Shown: positions 23,408 to 35,619, counted from the stretch's first letter. The stretch is DNA of 64,000 nucleotides from Tetradesmus obliquus (GCA_030272155.1 CP126197.1:1612001-1676000); one strand, 5' to 3'. The notes: generated by a model not told the origin, from the sequence alone. Program-made: numbers and translations.

Positions 23408-24947
23408 GCGTCAGCGACATTGATTGTTGATTTCACATCACGTCCTTGTCGCTTATGTGTGTTCAGTCCAGCTACAGCAGCGCATGCGCGGCAGATTGAG
23501 GGGAGGGGGGGGGGGGTGTTTGATATGTCCTGTGGCATTCAATGCCAGTCAATTTGACTGATGAATCCTCTGCCCTGCAGCCCTGGCGCATGTCGCTCAA
23601 CAGGAGCTCTGTGGGGCGGGGTCCAGCTCATAGTAGATAGCGTGCAGAATGCTTTTACAGATGCAGTGTGGACAGCTGTACTACTCGTTACAAGTCGTGA
23701 GGCCTTTACAGATGCCTTTACAGAGGTATGCAGTGCATGTGATATGCACCAGAGGGAGGGTGATGTGTACAGCTGCACCTTGCAGTGCATTCCGCATGTG
23801 GGCTGATGTACAGAGCTGTGCTATGTTGGTTACCTTGGCACAATGCCATGCAGGATGATGGCAGTTATGAGAGGGCTAAATGTGACAATGTACTGGCACT
23901 GTGACAGCGCCAGCTGCACATAGCACCATCCTGCAGTTGCCTTAGCGGTATGGCAGGGTTTGGCTGCAACATGGCTGATTGTAGAATGGCCTGGACACTG
24001 CCAGTGCACTTCGATCAGGCGAAAACAGGTTCCCTGCGCTGATGATGTCGAGTTTATGCTGCTGTTGGCGGTGGCACGTGCTGCGGACAGCAGCGATGCA
24101 TCATCTGTAAGGCCGGGCTGCAATGCAAAACCATGTTCGGGCACTGATTACTCAGTGCACCACTAGTGGCGCAGCGGTTGGGCGGCGCCTAAGGCATGGT
24201 CAGGGTGTAGCACTACAGTTGTTACCTTTTGTAGCAGTAAGTGTGCGGCAGTAACATTAGAGTAGGGATTTCTTGTAATCATCACAGTGAATTAGTTTGT
24301 CAGGCTCTCTTGTTAAGAGCCACATGCCCTTACCCCTGGGGACAATGGCACCAGGGCTTCTGTTTCACTGCCCCCCTCCCCCCCCCTCGCCCCCGCTGAA
24401 GGCCCAAAATGCCGCAGGGGCCCTGTTTCCCACTAAAACTTACCCCCAAAAGGCTTTGGAAGTGCACCAAGCCCCCCTCCCCTCGGGGGGGTCAAGCACC
24501 TGGAAGGTGTTGGCACCTCCGGTTTGCAGCTGCGCAGCAGCATGCGGGCCGCTGCGCTGAAGCGGTGGACGCTCAGCTGCAGTACTGCACTAGTGCATGG
24601 CTGCTGCGCAGCGCTGCAAGCAGCTAAGTACTGTCGATTGACATACGTTGTCAATCGCTAGAATCGTCCCATGAGCCGTTTTCCGTCGCGAGGAAGACCG
24701 TCATCCGCAGAACGTGGGCCTGCAGGTGACCTTCGCGTGTGACACGTGTAACCTTCCTTGTGACATTCCTGGTCGGTAGCTGGAGCCAACTGCACATCGT
24801 GCATAAAGCCTGATGAATGAAGCAACGTCCCATCGCATTTCAGTCGACGTTTCTAGCAGAAAACACATCGCTGAACACAGCCGTGTGCTCATCCGTGTAT
24901 ACAGTTTCAGCTAGTGTTGATCGCGCGTCAAATCTTCAAGCAAGATA
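23408..24947. other. Intergenic region between membrane-protein copies 2 and 3
   Basis: No gene was recognised. It holds a poly-G run near 23501-23517 and C-rich runs at about 24371-24400 and 24475-24490. A tRNA-like stretch near 24168 was examined and rejected. The promoter of copy 3 should lie in the last few hundred bases. Confidence 0.5.
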
Positions 24948-26217
24948 ATGTCGGCATCAAAAACATCCGCTGTGAAGGGTTGGCTGGTGGGGCTGCGCTC
25001 TCTTCAGGTCAGTTTACTGTTGTCGCTGTCATTGGGACTGCTTGCTGCTGCCCAGCTCATTTGGCTTCCTCATACGTCTTACTCGCACATTTTGTTCTCT
25101 GATAAGGCCCTGAGGGCGACGGTACGCGCCAAACCGATCAGTTCAGCAGTATTGGACAGGGCAGCACTTGACAACATCACAGATGTTTGCATGCATCATA
25201 TGATGCAGAACTCACTGACCTTCCTGACCCAAGTGCTGCTGCTGCTGCTGCTGCTGCTACCGGTCACTGCATTGCAGATCGCCGCGCTGCTGGCTGGCAC
25301 AGCGTTCATTGCTATAGCGCTCACTGGCTTTGCGGCTTTCCTTGACCTGGCACAGCGTGGTGGACCTGCTTATGCAGGTCTTCAGCCACTGGCGGCAGCA
25401 GGAGTGGTGAGTTCGCTCTGCAGCCTGAGCAGCAAAACTAACTGTGATGATATAAGCAAGAGCTTGCAGTGCTGGCTCGGCTAGAGCAACTTCTCTCTGC
25501 AGGCGCTGACTGTCGCTGCTGCTGACTTGTTGTGTGTTGCAGGGCGTCACCACTTTTGCACTGGCACTCAATTTGGCAGGTGAGTGCTGTGTGTGCACAG
25601 ACCCCAAGTCTACAATGCATTGGCTGCTTGTGAGCAGCTTGTACACATTGTCCGGTAGTAATGCACACACAGTGCGGCCGCCGCAGTGTCACGTACACTG
25701 TCAGTGCATGTGTGCCCACCTCTGCGTGACATCTGCAGAATCACAGCGTTGAAAAGTTCAAAACGCTACCCTATCTCTCAGCACCAACAACCCCCAATCT
25801 TTGCGGTTGTCCTGCGAGTTTCTCAATACCTTGCTGCTGCTGCTGCTTGTTCATGCTGCAGCTTCTGCACTGTGCATCACTTGGCTGGTGTACACCCTGG
25901 CGCCAGCAAGACGCGCAAAAGCCAGCTGCTGCGGCAACCACGACTCATGCATCACTTTCCGCCATGATGTTGCGTGGGACAGCGTGTTTGCTGTGCTGTA
26001 TGGCGTCAACTTGATCATTGCAGCGATGCAGGGTTCAGGCGTTGTTGGGCCGATCATTTCTGCAGTCATGATGGCGCTGTTCATTGCTACTGCTGTGCTG
26101 TCCAGCAAAATGGGCCGCGCTGCACGGGAGGTGCAGCAGGGTCATGGTGCTGCTGTTGGTACGCCCGCCACTGCTGCCGGCCTAGCTGCTCCACCCAAGG
26201 TGGTGGAGTGTGTGTAG
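24948..26217 (+). CDS. Tandem membrane-protein family, copy 3
   Basis: Unknown family. Four exons (24948-25007, 25278-25406, 25543-25579, 25862-26217) give 193 aa. The N-terminus MSASKTSAVKGWLVGLRSLQ matches copy 2. The predicted spans are IAALLAGTAFIAIALTGFAAF, FALALNLAASALCITWLVY, VFAVLYGVNLIIAAM and ISAVMMALFIATAVL. The basic/Cys loop reads APARRAKASCCGNHDSCITF. Exon 2 is 57 bases longer than in copy 2. The unspliced frame from exon 1 into exon 2 is also open, so retention of intron 1 would not stop translation. The 3' end is partly duplicated just downstream. The neighbours show a local gene-family expansion but give no hint of function. Confidence 0.75.
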
Positions 26218-26249
26218 GCGTCAGTGATATAGCGTGCATGCATTCGTTG

Positions 26250-26330
26250 TTGCTGTTGGAACACCTGCAGTTGCTGCCGGCCTTGCTGCTCCACCGAAGG
26301 TAGTGGAGGTTGTGTAGGCATTGATGTTAT
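26250..26330 (+). repeat. Echo of copy 3 C-terminal coding end
   Basis: About 80 bases repeat the end of the copy 3 coding region (26151-26230), from the AVGTPA codons through PPKVVE(C/V)V and its TAG stop and a little beyond. The period is about 100 bp. It lies after the stop codon, so it would be untranslated. Confidence 0.85.
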
Positions 26331-26578
26331 GACTTGCTGATAGACTTCGTCGTCGAAAATCACGACATCAGCCATCACTGGTATAAGTGTGGGATGTTGC
26401 TGAAACCATTGCATTTGGAGGCATGCAAGCAGCTCTAGCCTAGCAAGCATTACGTTGGACAAGGATAGTTGAAGCAGCGGCGGATGTGGTTGGAGAGCCC
26501 AGCAGTTCTGCTATGGCACAAGCCCTGAGCACGCGCCTTGCAATGCACCTTTTGGAGGATGCTCTGTGTGCGAGGTCA

Positions 26579-26643
26579 ATGCTGTACAGTAGTGGAGAAT
26601 GTGGAGAAAGTGGAGAAAGTGGAGAAAGTGCTGTACAGTAGTG
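26579..26643. repeat. 9-bp minisatellite with flanking repeat
   Basis: Four AGTGGAGAA-like units at about 26590-26629 lie between two direct copies of TGCTGTACAGTAGTG. Confidence 0.85.
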
Positions 26644-27233
26644 AAGAAAGGCTTCATGTTGGTTGCACAATGCGGCATGCAATGCGGCACAATGCGGCAT
26701 GCACAGCCTCCATACCGCGTCACCAAGCTGTAAACACATGCACGTGGGCTGCACTGTTGCGGGAAAGACTGCACAATGTGAGACTGCATGAATTCGTATG
26801 GAATTCGTATGGACTTCAACACAGGACAACGGCAGCGTTGAGTTTCCGCTTAGTAACGGTGGCTTGTTGACAGTGTCACAGTTCCAGCTGTGCATGTGAG
26901 CCTTGTACAGTTACCACACCTTCTCGCATGGCATGCTTGTGGTCACCGTGATTGTGGTCACCGGTCGGACCGGTATTTGTGCAAGCCGCGCATATTGTCA
27001 TTGCCCGTTGTTTTGTGAAGCCGTGTAGGGTCATCGAGCCTGATAAGCCACTTAGTGTGGGGGCTGCTGGCTAGGGTGACTTGCAGTCCTTGCCCTCCTT
27101 GAATTCCTGCATGGAAGAGGATAGGCTCAAGCAGGCTTGCCTGATTCTGATGCATAGGATTTGTAACTCATATCGTCATCTGGAATGGTTCCAACGCCCC
27201 AAGTTTGGGCACTGCAGAACGTGTAAACACGAT

Positions 27234-27302
27234 GGTCGCCCAACGAGCCTGTCTTTGGCCTTGAAAGAAGCTGTGTTTGCGTCATGCAACACACGAGTCG
27301 TG
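27234..27302 (+). repeat. Dispersed ~69-bp repeat, copy A
   Basis: Matches 35369-35437 and 37193-37260 in the same orientation; the core is GCCCAA(T/C)GAGC(C/T)TGTC. Copies A and B read similarly in one frame (RPTSLSLALKEAVF against CPMSLSLARKRAVF), suggesting a relic of a repeated, once-coding element. Confidence 0.65.
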
Positions 27303-28067
27303 GCTGGCGGTCAGTCTGGTTGGGTTGTAGTCAATCCGTAGCACCGACTGTTCTCTCAAAGAGCTACTGCAGATGGTAAGATGTGGGTTTCACTGGTACC
27401 AGAATATTGTTGATAGAACTGAGGTCAATAGCTCTGTCTTGCAGTGCAGTGCTGTTGGGGATCACTTGTGTGTTGGTGCAGCACCGGCGGTGCTCGCAAC
27501 AGGAAGCACATGGCTTTGCGCGTGTAACCTGACATTGAGTCAAAAAAGTTCAAATCCATGTATTTTCAACGACAGAACTGCATTGTATGCTATGAACTGC
27601 TAGTGACAAGGCAGTGGCGGGGCTTTGGGGGCGTAATGATTGCCAGCGAAGTGACAGGGGGCGTAATCAGTGCAGGGCAGGAGGCGTATCATCGCACTTC
27701 AGGACAGCAGCAACTTCGGTTTTATTAGTCCCAAAAAAATTATTGTAATTCATGTAAGCTGCCAAATCACCGCTGGAAGAGCACAGTATCGGAGAGTTTC
27801 GGAAAAGCAGTCTGGTCTGCACATCAATAACGGACTCTTCAACAATCTGCTGACGATACAAACGCACTAACCATTTTTTTTAGCACGTGTGACGTTCAAC
27901 TACCCCTCAGAGAGCATATTCAACCTAGCGTGGAGCTAGAAATCCCCCAAGTAAGTGCTGCTAGCAGCGCTGTTGCTGCCAGAGGCACCACTTCCATGCA
28001 CCACAACAAACACACAAGTTGCTTTTGCACTTGACATGCAGGTGTGACCTGACCAACACCGGTTCAA

Positions 28068-28391
28068 ATGGTGGGAGCAGCAGTACTGCTGTTGGCAGCA
28101 CTGCTGCGCTGCAGCTTGGCGGACCCCCCTGAAGCAATGCTGCACAACGAGTGCAGTGCCATAAAAGATGACAGGGTTGGATACACCACACCATACCATA
28201 TGTCATCTCCTGGTGGAGCTATGCTGTACTGCTGGAGCCGATGCTCCCATCGCTGCATCAACCAGCTCTGGATTCTGCAGCAAGGCCGACCCAGCATGCA
28301 AGCTGCAGCAACAGCCTACTTCTGCCACCGCTGCGGAAGGTGCAAGAGCTGCACCAACATATGCACATGTGCGCTCAAGTTTCTCCTTTAC
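28068..28391 (+). CDS. Possible 5' exon of a secreted Cys-rich protein
   Basis: The ATG at 28068 begins a good-looking signal peptide (MVGAAVLLLAALLRCSLA, then DPPEA). The frame stays open and becomes Cys-rich (FCHRCGRCKSCTNICTC) up to the transposon that begins at 28395. With that element removed, the frame runs on only about 18 codons. It could be a short secreted protein, or the first exon of the WSC-domain gene at 32667-35953, which is on the same strand and lacks a start. No splice junction linking the two was found. Confidence 0.3.
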
Positions 28392-28394
28392 TTA

Positions 28395-31300
28395 CACTCT
28401 GAGGAACCCGGTTTTTCAGAACGTTACAGACTAGTTTTCAGACCAGGTTCAGACCAGGTTCAGACCAGCACAGCATTGTCTGAACTATGCCTGAATGATG
28501 TCAGGTGTTGGTCTGAACCGGAGGGTCTGAACCAGTCTGAAGTAACTAATTGTTCAGATATGTCACCTGGTCTGGCAGAATTCAGAACTGTTCAGAACCC
28601 TTCAGAGTGTTACATGTTCAGACATTGACAGATATATTTCAGACTGCTGTCAGAGCAAGGCTGTTCAGACCTGACATCTGACACCGTTGTGAAAGTCAAC
28701 AAGAGGTGCATACCATAGCCCCTCCCATGCTGTCACCACTCCCATGCTACTACCCAACACCCATGCTTTGACACCTCTCAATTGGCAACAAAAGCCTGCC
28801 ATATATGTATACAAATACAAAGTCTGCTCCAAAGCGACCGATGGCCAGCTAGGCTGGCAATGCACAACCTGAACGTGTGCCAGGTGTGATGCACCACTAA
28901 ACAGCAATGCTATCACTGCCACAGACACAACACAACTATCGCTGCCTTTGCTTCTTGCCATCACGCTGCCCAGCGGGCGAGTTGCTGGTGCGCTTGCCGC
29001 TACCAGGGGCCTTTGGAGACTGCGCAGCCCCCTTCTTGTTCTTCTGGCTCTTGCGCTTGGGCGATGTTCCTGCCGCCGCTGGTGTGTTGACCTTGTCGAT
29101 GCCCATCTGCTGCAGCTGCTGCATCTGCTGCTGCTCCTGCATGTTCCAACATCAGTACAATGGCAGCAGATCAAGGACAGGATTACCATGACAGGTTCAT
29201 GTAGGCTGCTGGCAACACACTCGACTGGCAGTGCAACTGCAGCAGCACAGCTGCACTGCTGTTGCTGCTGCTCAGTATGTAGCTGCCCTGATCAATGGAG
29301 CTGAGCTGCTGCAGCAACTGCAGATGAAACATGCTGCAGCACACACCCAGAGCCTCACAAACAGCCACAGCTGCTGCTGCTGCTTCAACCAGCACACCAT
29401 GCACTGCATATCAGCTGCACTGTAACCTTAAAACATGAAAACAGGGCGGGCTGCAGACTGCAGTTAGTTGACGGCAGGAACAACTTCAAAATGTAAGCCC
29501 AGAAAGTACTAGTAACAGGTCTGGCCACTACAGGCTGCATTGCTTGTGCGACACTGCAGTCCTACCTGCTTGGCCTGCTCGTCCTCTGCTGCTGAAACCT
29601 CTTTTTTCTTCTCCTTCTTGTTCTTCTCAGCGGCTGCGATGGCCTTGGCAGCTGCTGACCAGCCCAAGCGGCCCAGTTCAGCCAGGAACTTGAGGTCCTC
29701 AGGCACCTCAGTGCCGTTGGAGTGTGTGTCGAAGAAGGCGCTCCACTTCTCTGCCTTGGCTTTCTCTGCAGCAGTGCAACAGCAGGCAGGTTCACCACCA
29801 GTGGTATCAGTTGGTAGCCACAGAACACTGCCAAAGGGGCGGCAGCAATTGTTGATGGGGCTTTGCACGACCTGCTGGCGATGGTGTGCATCGCTGCAAT
29901 GTATGACTGATAAGGGCAGCAGCTGCATGTTGAAATTCAGTTGGGCCACATGTTGCTGAGCAAACATAGAACATGCCTGCACAGCTGACACAGCAGGCAG
30001 CACACTGCCAACTGAAAAACACCCACCTGGCAGCCCACCACACTTGATGTAGCCGTGTTCTTGCGACAAGTAACAGGCATCCTTGGTGCCACAGCTGGAG
30101 CAGCGAAATTGGAAGCATCTGCGGACAAGGCGCAGCAGCAGACACGGTTACAGCCAGGCGACAAGTTTAAGGCAATGCCTGCCACACAAAGTACATGAGC
30201 AGGGTGAGTCTGCATCTGCAACTGCAGATCACAGACAAGCACATCTATCCCAACATCTATTCCACATCGCCACCAGAACGACTTGACAGATCACATGTGC
30301 ATCACCACGCGACCCACCTTGTTCTGCATAGCGCACTGCTGCTTACTCCTGCGGCCGCGACCTGCAGGGTACTGCTGCTGCACCAGCAGGTTGCACAGCT
30401 ATGCTAGATCAGCACTGACACTGCTGCTGCACCCTGCATGATCCTGCAGGATGCTGCTGCTGCTGCAGCAGCAGGTGGCGCTGCTGTGCCTGATCAGCAC
30501 TGCTGCTGCTGCAGCAGCTGCAGCACGTGGCGCTGATGTGCCAGATCAGCCCAGATTTGGCGACTACGTGCATGTAAAAGGCACCACCAACAACTGTACA
30601 CTGATCTGCTGCAGCGTTCTGCAGGCCTGGCTTGTTGCCTGCGACAAAGCGTGCAGCTGCTGCGTGACGCGCTGCTGCTTGATCGGCGTCTCACAGTGCC
30701 TAATCTCATGATCAAAGTCAGATGTTTCGGTTCGCTGATACATCGACATCGACGCCGATATGCCTTCGACGAAGCAGAATAGCTGATGTGTTCCACCCAC
30801 GCAAGCAGCACAGACACGAACTGTTCTTTACACGACGAGAGCAATGATTGCGTTCATTGCGAATTGCAGTGTGATCGCTGCCAAATGGCCAGATCATTCA
30901 AAGTTTCACAAATGACTGACATGACACAACAGCTGCGAGCCGTTCTAACCGTCAAATATGGTACATTTTGCCGTTTTGTTTTTACGAAAGTTTTTCCGAG
31001 GATGTAAGCCCCTCGTTTTGATGACAGCGGGATCTACTGTAGAGTGCATAGCACCACGCATAGTGCTGCGTAGTGCCACTTGGTAGTGCAGAGGTATGTG
31101 GGGCTGCAGCAAGCGAAAACCGGTGGGCCTACCATGCCTTAGCATTTGTAATCATATGGTACTTGCAGCAGTAGCTAGGCCTTCAGGGGCCCTACAAAGG
31201 AAGCAACCCATGCTGCCCCAGCAGCCACTGACACTGTCAGTGACACTCAAGGGCAGGGGTCACCAGGAGAGCTGCTGGCACCTCGTACAAGCAGCAGACA

Positions 31301-31498
31301 AGTCCTAAGAGGCGTTAACAGGTAGTATGTTGTTCCTCAGGCGGTGCAGGTGCGTGTTGCTGGGTGGGTCAGATCAGGTGGTCTGTACCATATCTGAATG
31401 CGTTGACCAGCGTTCAGACTCAAAGCGGCAGTCTGAACCATGTCTGACCCGCTCTGTGCCGGTCTGCACCATGTCTGAAAATGACGTTCCTCAGAGTG
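28395..31498. mobile_element. CACTA-like DNA transposon A, carrying a spliced gene
   Basis: 3104 bp. Both ends start CACTCTGAGGAAC in inverted orientation (13 of 13, with further matches at TTTTCAGA), and the flanking triplet TTA is duplicated (28392-28394 and 31499-31501). Dense subterminal copies of TCTGAAC/GTTCAGA in both orientations occupy about 28430-28680 and 31370-31498. A 3-bp target duplication, CACT termini and mixed-orientation subterminal motifs are the hallmarks of the CACTA/EnSpm superfamily (established knowledge). No transposase was recognised, so it is probably non-autonomous. The interior holds a reverse-strand gene (28936-30361). Confidence 0.85.
28936..30361 (-). CDS. Unrecognised Cys-rich/Lys-rich protein inside transposon A (partial)
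   Basis: Four exons with matching phases: 30361-30318, 30118-30027, 29765-29566 and 29136-28936. The first visible exon is not the start; the 5' exon was not found (a possible one lies near 30770-30590). Exon 2 has a zinc-finger-like Cys pattern (CFQFRCSSCGTKDACYL, then IKCGG). Exon 3 has WSAFFDTHSNGTEVPEDLKF and an acidic/basic helix (AAAEKNKKEKKKE). Exon 4 is a basic Pro/Ser/Lys tail (SPKRKSQKNKKG) typical of nuclear proteins. It does not resemble the TnpA or TnpD proteins I know, so it is either a captured host gene fragment or an unfamiliar element protein. The function is unknown. Confidence 0.55.
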
Positions 31499-31501
31499 TT
31501 A

Positions 31502-32666
31502 AGAATTATCAGCGGCACACACTGCACCGTGCATGACGGGTGTACACTGTGGTAAACTGTGGTTGTGATCTGTAGTTGGTGGTCGGTGTCGAGTTGATTT
31601 GGGCGACGCTGCTGGCTTCAGGCAAGCTGCACACAACTTGCGTTGTACACTAGGTGTTGTATGTGTATCATGCGTCACCATGCGCTGCTCCTTTAGTGCA
31701 GGGTTGAACCCAGCACTGGATTCCAATGCAGCACTGCACAACATGGTGCTTGCAACAGTGCCATCACTGCTGGATTGGTTAGCATGCTCAATGCTGTCAT
31801 ATTTTACACAGTACCATCTATTTAATAGGTACTGCTGCATCATAGTGCTGCTGCATCACAGTCACAACTGCGGTTCAAGCAGCCATGGTGGCCTCTAGGG
31901 GGCACCACTTAAATGCCATGTGAGTACGCACTATGTTGCATTATGCTCTGCAAATAGTGTTTACATGCCTATGCAAGCTTTACAGTCGTGCTGCATCACC
32001 GGGTGTCACCAGCTGGTGCTGGTGCTGCTGCTGCAGCTGCATGCACACTGAGCTGCTTACGGCGCTGCAGCATGATCATTATGTGCAGTATTGGATTGGT
32101 GGCGAGCAGTGGCTGCACCGGTCACCGTGTAGCAGCGGGTGATCACATGCTACAAGAAGCATCGACGGCGCTGCACAGTGCTGCTAGCGTTGAAAACGGC
32201 CTAATTTGATGTACAGGCGCACATGCTAGTTGCTGCTAGTCACTGCACCAGAGTTCGGCACTGCAATCGCCCATGTAACACACCGGAGAGGCCAATACGC
32301 TGTGATGTCAAGGGGCTTCGCAGCAGCACCTGCTAAGCCCCTTATCACGAAGCTACTAGGCTTAGCCAGCAGCAGTGCTACGGGGCTTAGTGACAAGGGG
32401 CTTCGTACTGAGGGCCTCGCCAGCCACTAAGGGTGGGGCTTAGCAACCAAGGGGTGGGGTTAGCAACTAAGCCTGTGCAATCACTAAGATCTTACCACCT
32501 GATGACTGGCTTAGTAACTAAGGTTAAGGCTTGGTAAACCAGGGGGGTTGCCAGGGTAGTGGTATGGAAACACCTGCTGCTGTGCGCAGTGTGCATGAAG
32601 CCACCTGCAGTTCCCATTGACCACGCTGACTGGTGGCATCCTGCTGATGGTGTGCAGATTGCCCAG
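31502..32666. other. Stretch between transposon A and the WSC exon
   Basis: No gene was recognised. The last third is occupied by the CTTAG-motif cluster. The acceptor for the WSC-gene exon (gattgcccag) closes the stretch. Confidence 0.5.
32305..32545. repeat. Cluster of GGCTTAG/CTAAGCC motifs
   Basis: At least ten copies of a CTTAG core in both orientations, many as GGGGCTTAG or CTAAGCCCC. It has the same look as the subterminal arrays of the three transposons in this window, but no partner cluster or inverted terminus was found. It is probably one end of a deleted element or a small palindromic element. Confidence 0.65.
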
Positions 32667-32787
32667 TGGTACTTTCCACTACCGACACGTGGTTCAACTG
32701 CACCAGGGGTGCATTCGATGGCCAAATGTGCAGCGGAGCTTGCAGAGGTGGCCTTGCAGGCAAAGTCAGCGCTGTATGCTCCGCTGG

Positions 32788-35619
32788 CCCTACCGACGCC
32801 AGGCTGTGTTTATCCCACAGGATAATCGATTATCTGGTGAATATCTCAAGGATAAACTGAGCATCCCTCATGGCATGGATATCCGACATTATGTTTTTAT
32901 CCTGTAATTGCACTGGATAATCATCTGGATATCCTGACAGAATAGAGATTATCCACAGCGTAGTACAGGATCTCATACATGGCATTGTGCAACGCTGCTG
33001 TTGGAGTTGGGTTGGCAGGAACTTCTGAGCAGGGTCCCTGGCAGTCATTGCTGCCATGCCAAGGCTGGCAGCAGGCCTGCAGCACCCTGCAGCACAGGTT
33101 CTGACCGGGTAGTACGTACAAACATTTCCAGGACTCTTGTAATTGCTTTGGAAACGTCTTATTGCCCAAAAGCTGCAACACCTATGAGCAATTGCCTTTC
33201 CCACTTATCATTGGCAAGCATTGCGGAGCTCTAAGTGCAGCAGTGGTGTGTGAGTGGTGCCTGTATCATTCCTTTTGCAAGCAGAGCACAAAAGACGCCA
33301 TGTCTCATATACTCGCAGTAGGCGAGCAGTGCACATAGGATCGCGGGAATAAGCTTGGGGGGCATTTGCTTGTCACTGTGTTACAGCACAAAATGCCACC
33401 GACAGCTCTTCGCAGCTTCATCTCACAGCATGCTCTGAAGCCAAAGATATTGCATACAATGTTTGATACGTCCAGCTTACCGATATCATAGCCTGGCTAG
33501 ATGCGTGCAATATGGACACGCGAGCGCAGCAGCTGTTCGGCCGTTACCCTGCTTGATCCTGACCGTGCGCTGCCGGTCATAGTGCGTCTGATGACGCGTT
33601 TCTTGTATAAGCGAGGCATCGGTCTAGATCAGGGCTAGCCATGCAGTGTGGGGTTGCAGGAGCTGCCAACAGTTGAGGTCGCTGGCAGCGACTTGCTGCT
33701 GCTCGACACAAGAGTCAATGCACTGAAATGGACGGTGGATAACGTATGAAGCAATAATGATGGCATATGAGCAGGTGCGTCCGTGATCTGGGGCTCTGCC
33801 CTACGTCAGAAAGCAAGTAGGTAAAGTGCAGCAGCGCCACTGGAACATACAGCAGCAGGTGACTCCATCTAGGCCATAACAGGTGTATATACTTACCAGA
33901 TCTGGCAGCGGAACTGCTGGAAATCTGTTCATCAGCTCGACATATTGCTCAGCGTCCTGATCCACAGCACTCCTGCCCTGCTGTGTGCTGCTGCTGCTGG
34001 TGTGCTGCGCCTTACCCCATACCAGGTGGGCCACAACAACGGTGTTACCGGATGGGGTTGTCTTGTGACCTTCAAGCCAACTGGATCGATGTCGCTGCTG
34101 CCATTGGGTCTGGTCAACACGGCTGAGCGCACGAAGCAGCGACGCAGCTGGTGGTTTGGGCGGGTGTTGTGCAGGGTTGGTCAGATCTGCTGCAGCACCA
34201 GTGGTTGTTGCGGGATGCAGTGATGATGTTTGTGTTGCCAGAAAGCAGGTACACAGCAGCACGCATGCTGTCTACAGCTGCATAGTGAGCTGGATGACGC
34301 TCTTGTACGCGGTGGGTGGCTGCCATCAGCATCACGCATCACGGCGTGCGGCACATAGCTGACGTTGTTTGGTTAGCTAGGCAGGTGATCAGGTGCTGGC
34401 CTAGCCAAGTGCCCTTGCAAAGTCGTCAGTTTGTATAGCAGGACATGTTCTGCCAACAGCAGCTGATAGTAGTGCTGATAAGAAGTAATCAGTAAGAGAT
34501 ATAGCCAGATATATTTTGCTATGGTGACTGCCTTGTGCGCCATGCACAGCAGCACGGGCTGCGCGCACAGCGCACTGAGCATGTGCAGCAGCTAGTATAT
34601 GCTCTCATGCAGTATGGTATTATGTGCTGTTGCCAAATGAATACAGCAGTATTGGAGTGGCTTTCATGTTTGTTGCTGCATCAGCTGCAGGTGAAGCTTG
34701 GATCCTGCAACAATCGATGGATGTTTTCTGGCTGACCGTAGCAGACAGACAGCAAAAGATCCACGCCATGCTGGCAGACTCGGAGCTTTGAGCTAGAGCA
34801 GGAACATTTATTTGTGCTTTTACATTTGTGTTGTGGTGTTGGGTTGTGTGGCAGACCAGCTGGCCTGCAGGCGATTGCTTGGGTGCTGGTTCAGTTGCTT
34901 GCTTGCAATCTGTCTTGATGGTGTTGCTGCAGGACAGCAACTGGCTTTTGTAGATGGTGGTGCATTGTCATTGCTCTGAGTCACGCATACGGTGTGCTGT
35001 TTAGCCGCTGGTGTGTGCAATTGTGGACATATGAGTGACCATAGCACGGTCATGACGTCAGCATCTTGCTGCATCTCAGCTGACTGACTGCTACAACAGC
35101 CAGCTGCGGTGCACGTGGCGCCATTTACTGGAGCACAGCTGCACATGTGAGGCTGACCAGCTTATTGCAGTAATCATGAATGGTGTAACAAAGCATGTGG
35201 CGTACTGCTGGCTGTGTCCAGAGAGTGCTGGGGGTAATCTGGTACGAAGTGATAAGCGGAGGAGGGCTGTTGTACGTGCAGTCAGGATTAGGGGCTGCTT
35301 GCCATAGTGCAGCTTGCCAGTGCGCTAGAGTCACTGGCCGAATCCAGTGGATGGCTGATGGATCAGGTGGTTGCCCAATGAGCCTGTCATTGGCTCGAAA
35401 ACGGGCTGTGTTCCCGTCGTGTAGCACACAAATCGTGATAATCTGATGGATTATCCACGGCGGTTATCCATCGATTATCCTGGCGATAATCCTGAGGCGA
35501 ACTAGATATCCATTAGATAATCGATTATCCGTCACTGCAGCCTGGGATAGTCACTGGGGCGATTATCCCACCGTCCCACTGACTTTTCACTGGATAATCA
35601 CAGCCTGGCGTCTGTAGGG
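32788..35619. mobile_element. CACTA-like DNA transposon B, inserted in the WSC exon
   Basis: 2832 bp. The termini match over 26 of 28 bases in inverted orientation: CCCTAC, one variable base, then a shared GACGCCAGGCTGTG and TTATCC. The flanking triplet TGG is duplicated (32785-32787 and 35620-35622). Subterminal arrays of GGATAATC/GATTATCC in both orientations lie at about 32820-32960 and 35437-35605, including perfect palindromic pairs. No transposase was recognised inside. The 3-bp duplication and subterminal arrays fit CACTA/EnSpm elements, although the terminus is CCCTA rather than CACTA. Confidence 0.88.
35369..35437 (+). repeat. Dispersed ~69-bp repeat, copy B
   Basis: Lies inside transposon B just before its right subterminal array. 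It matches copies A (27234-27302) and C (37193-37260), which suggests that those copies mark remnants of related elements. Confidence 0.65.

Larger units (their letters stand above)
26218..28067. other. Intergenic region after the membrane-protein cluster
   Basis: No gene was recognised. It contains the tail echo of copy 3, a small minisatellite, and one copy of the dispersed 69-bp repeat. A stretch near 26985 resembles one near 20303 (GCATATTGTCATTGC), so other old repeats are probably present. Confidence 0.5.

Noticed and set aside
24165..24225. tRNA-like A-box (TGGCGCAGCGGTTGGG)
   Set aside because: No B-box (GGTTCGAATCC-like) follows and no cloverleaf could be drawn.
23501..24490. Poly-G and poly-C runs as telomeric or origin sequence
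   Set aside because: They are simple homopolymer runs without the telomere unit or any associated structure.
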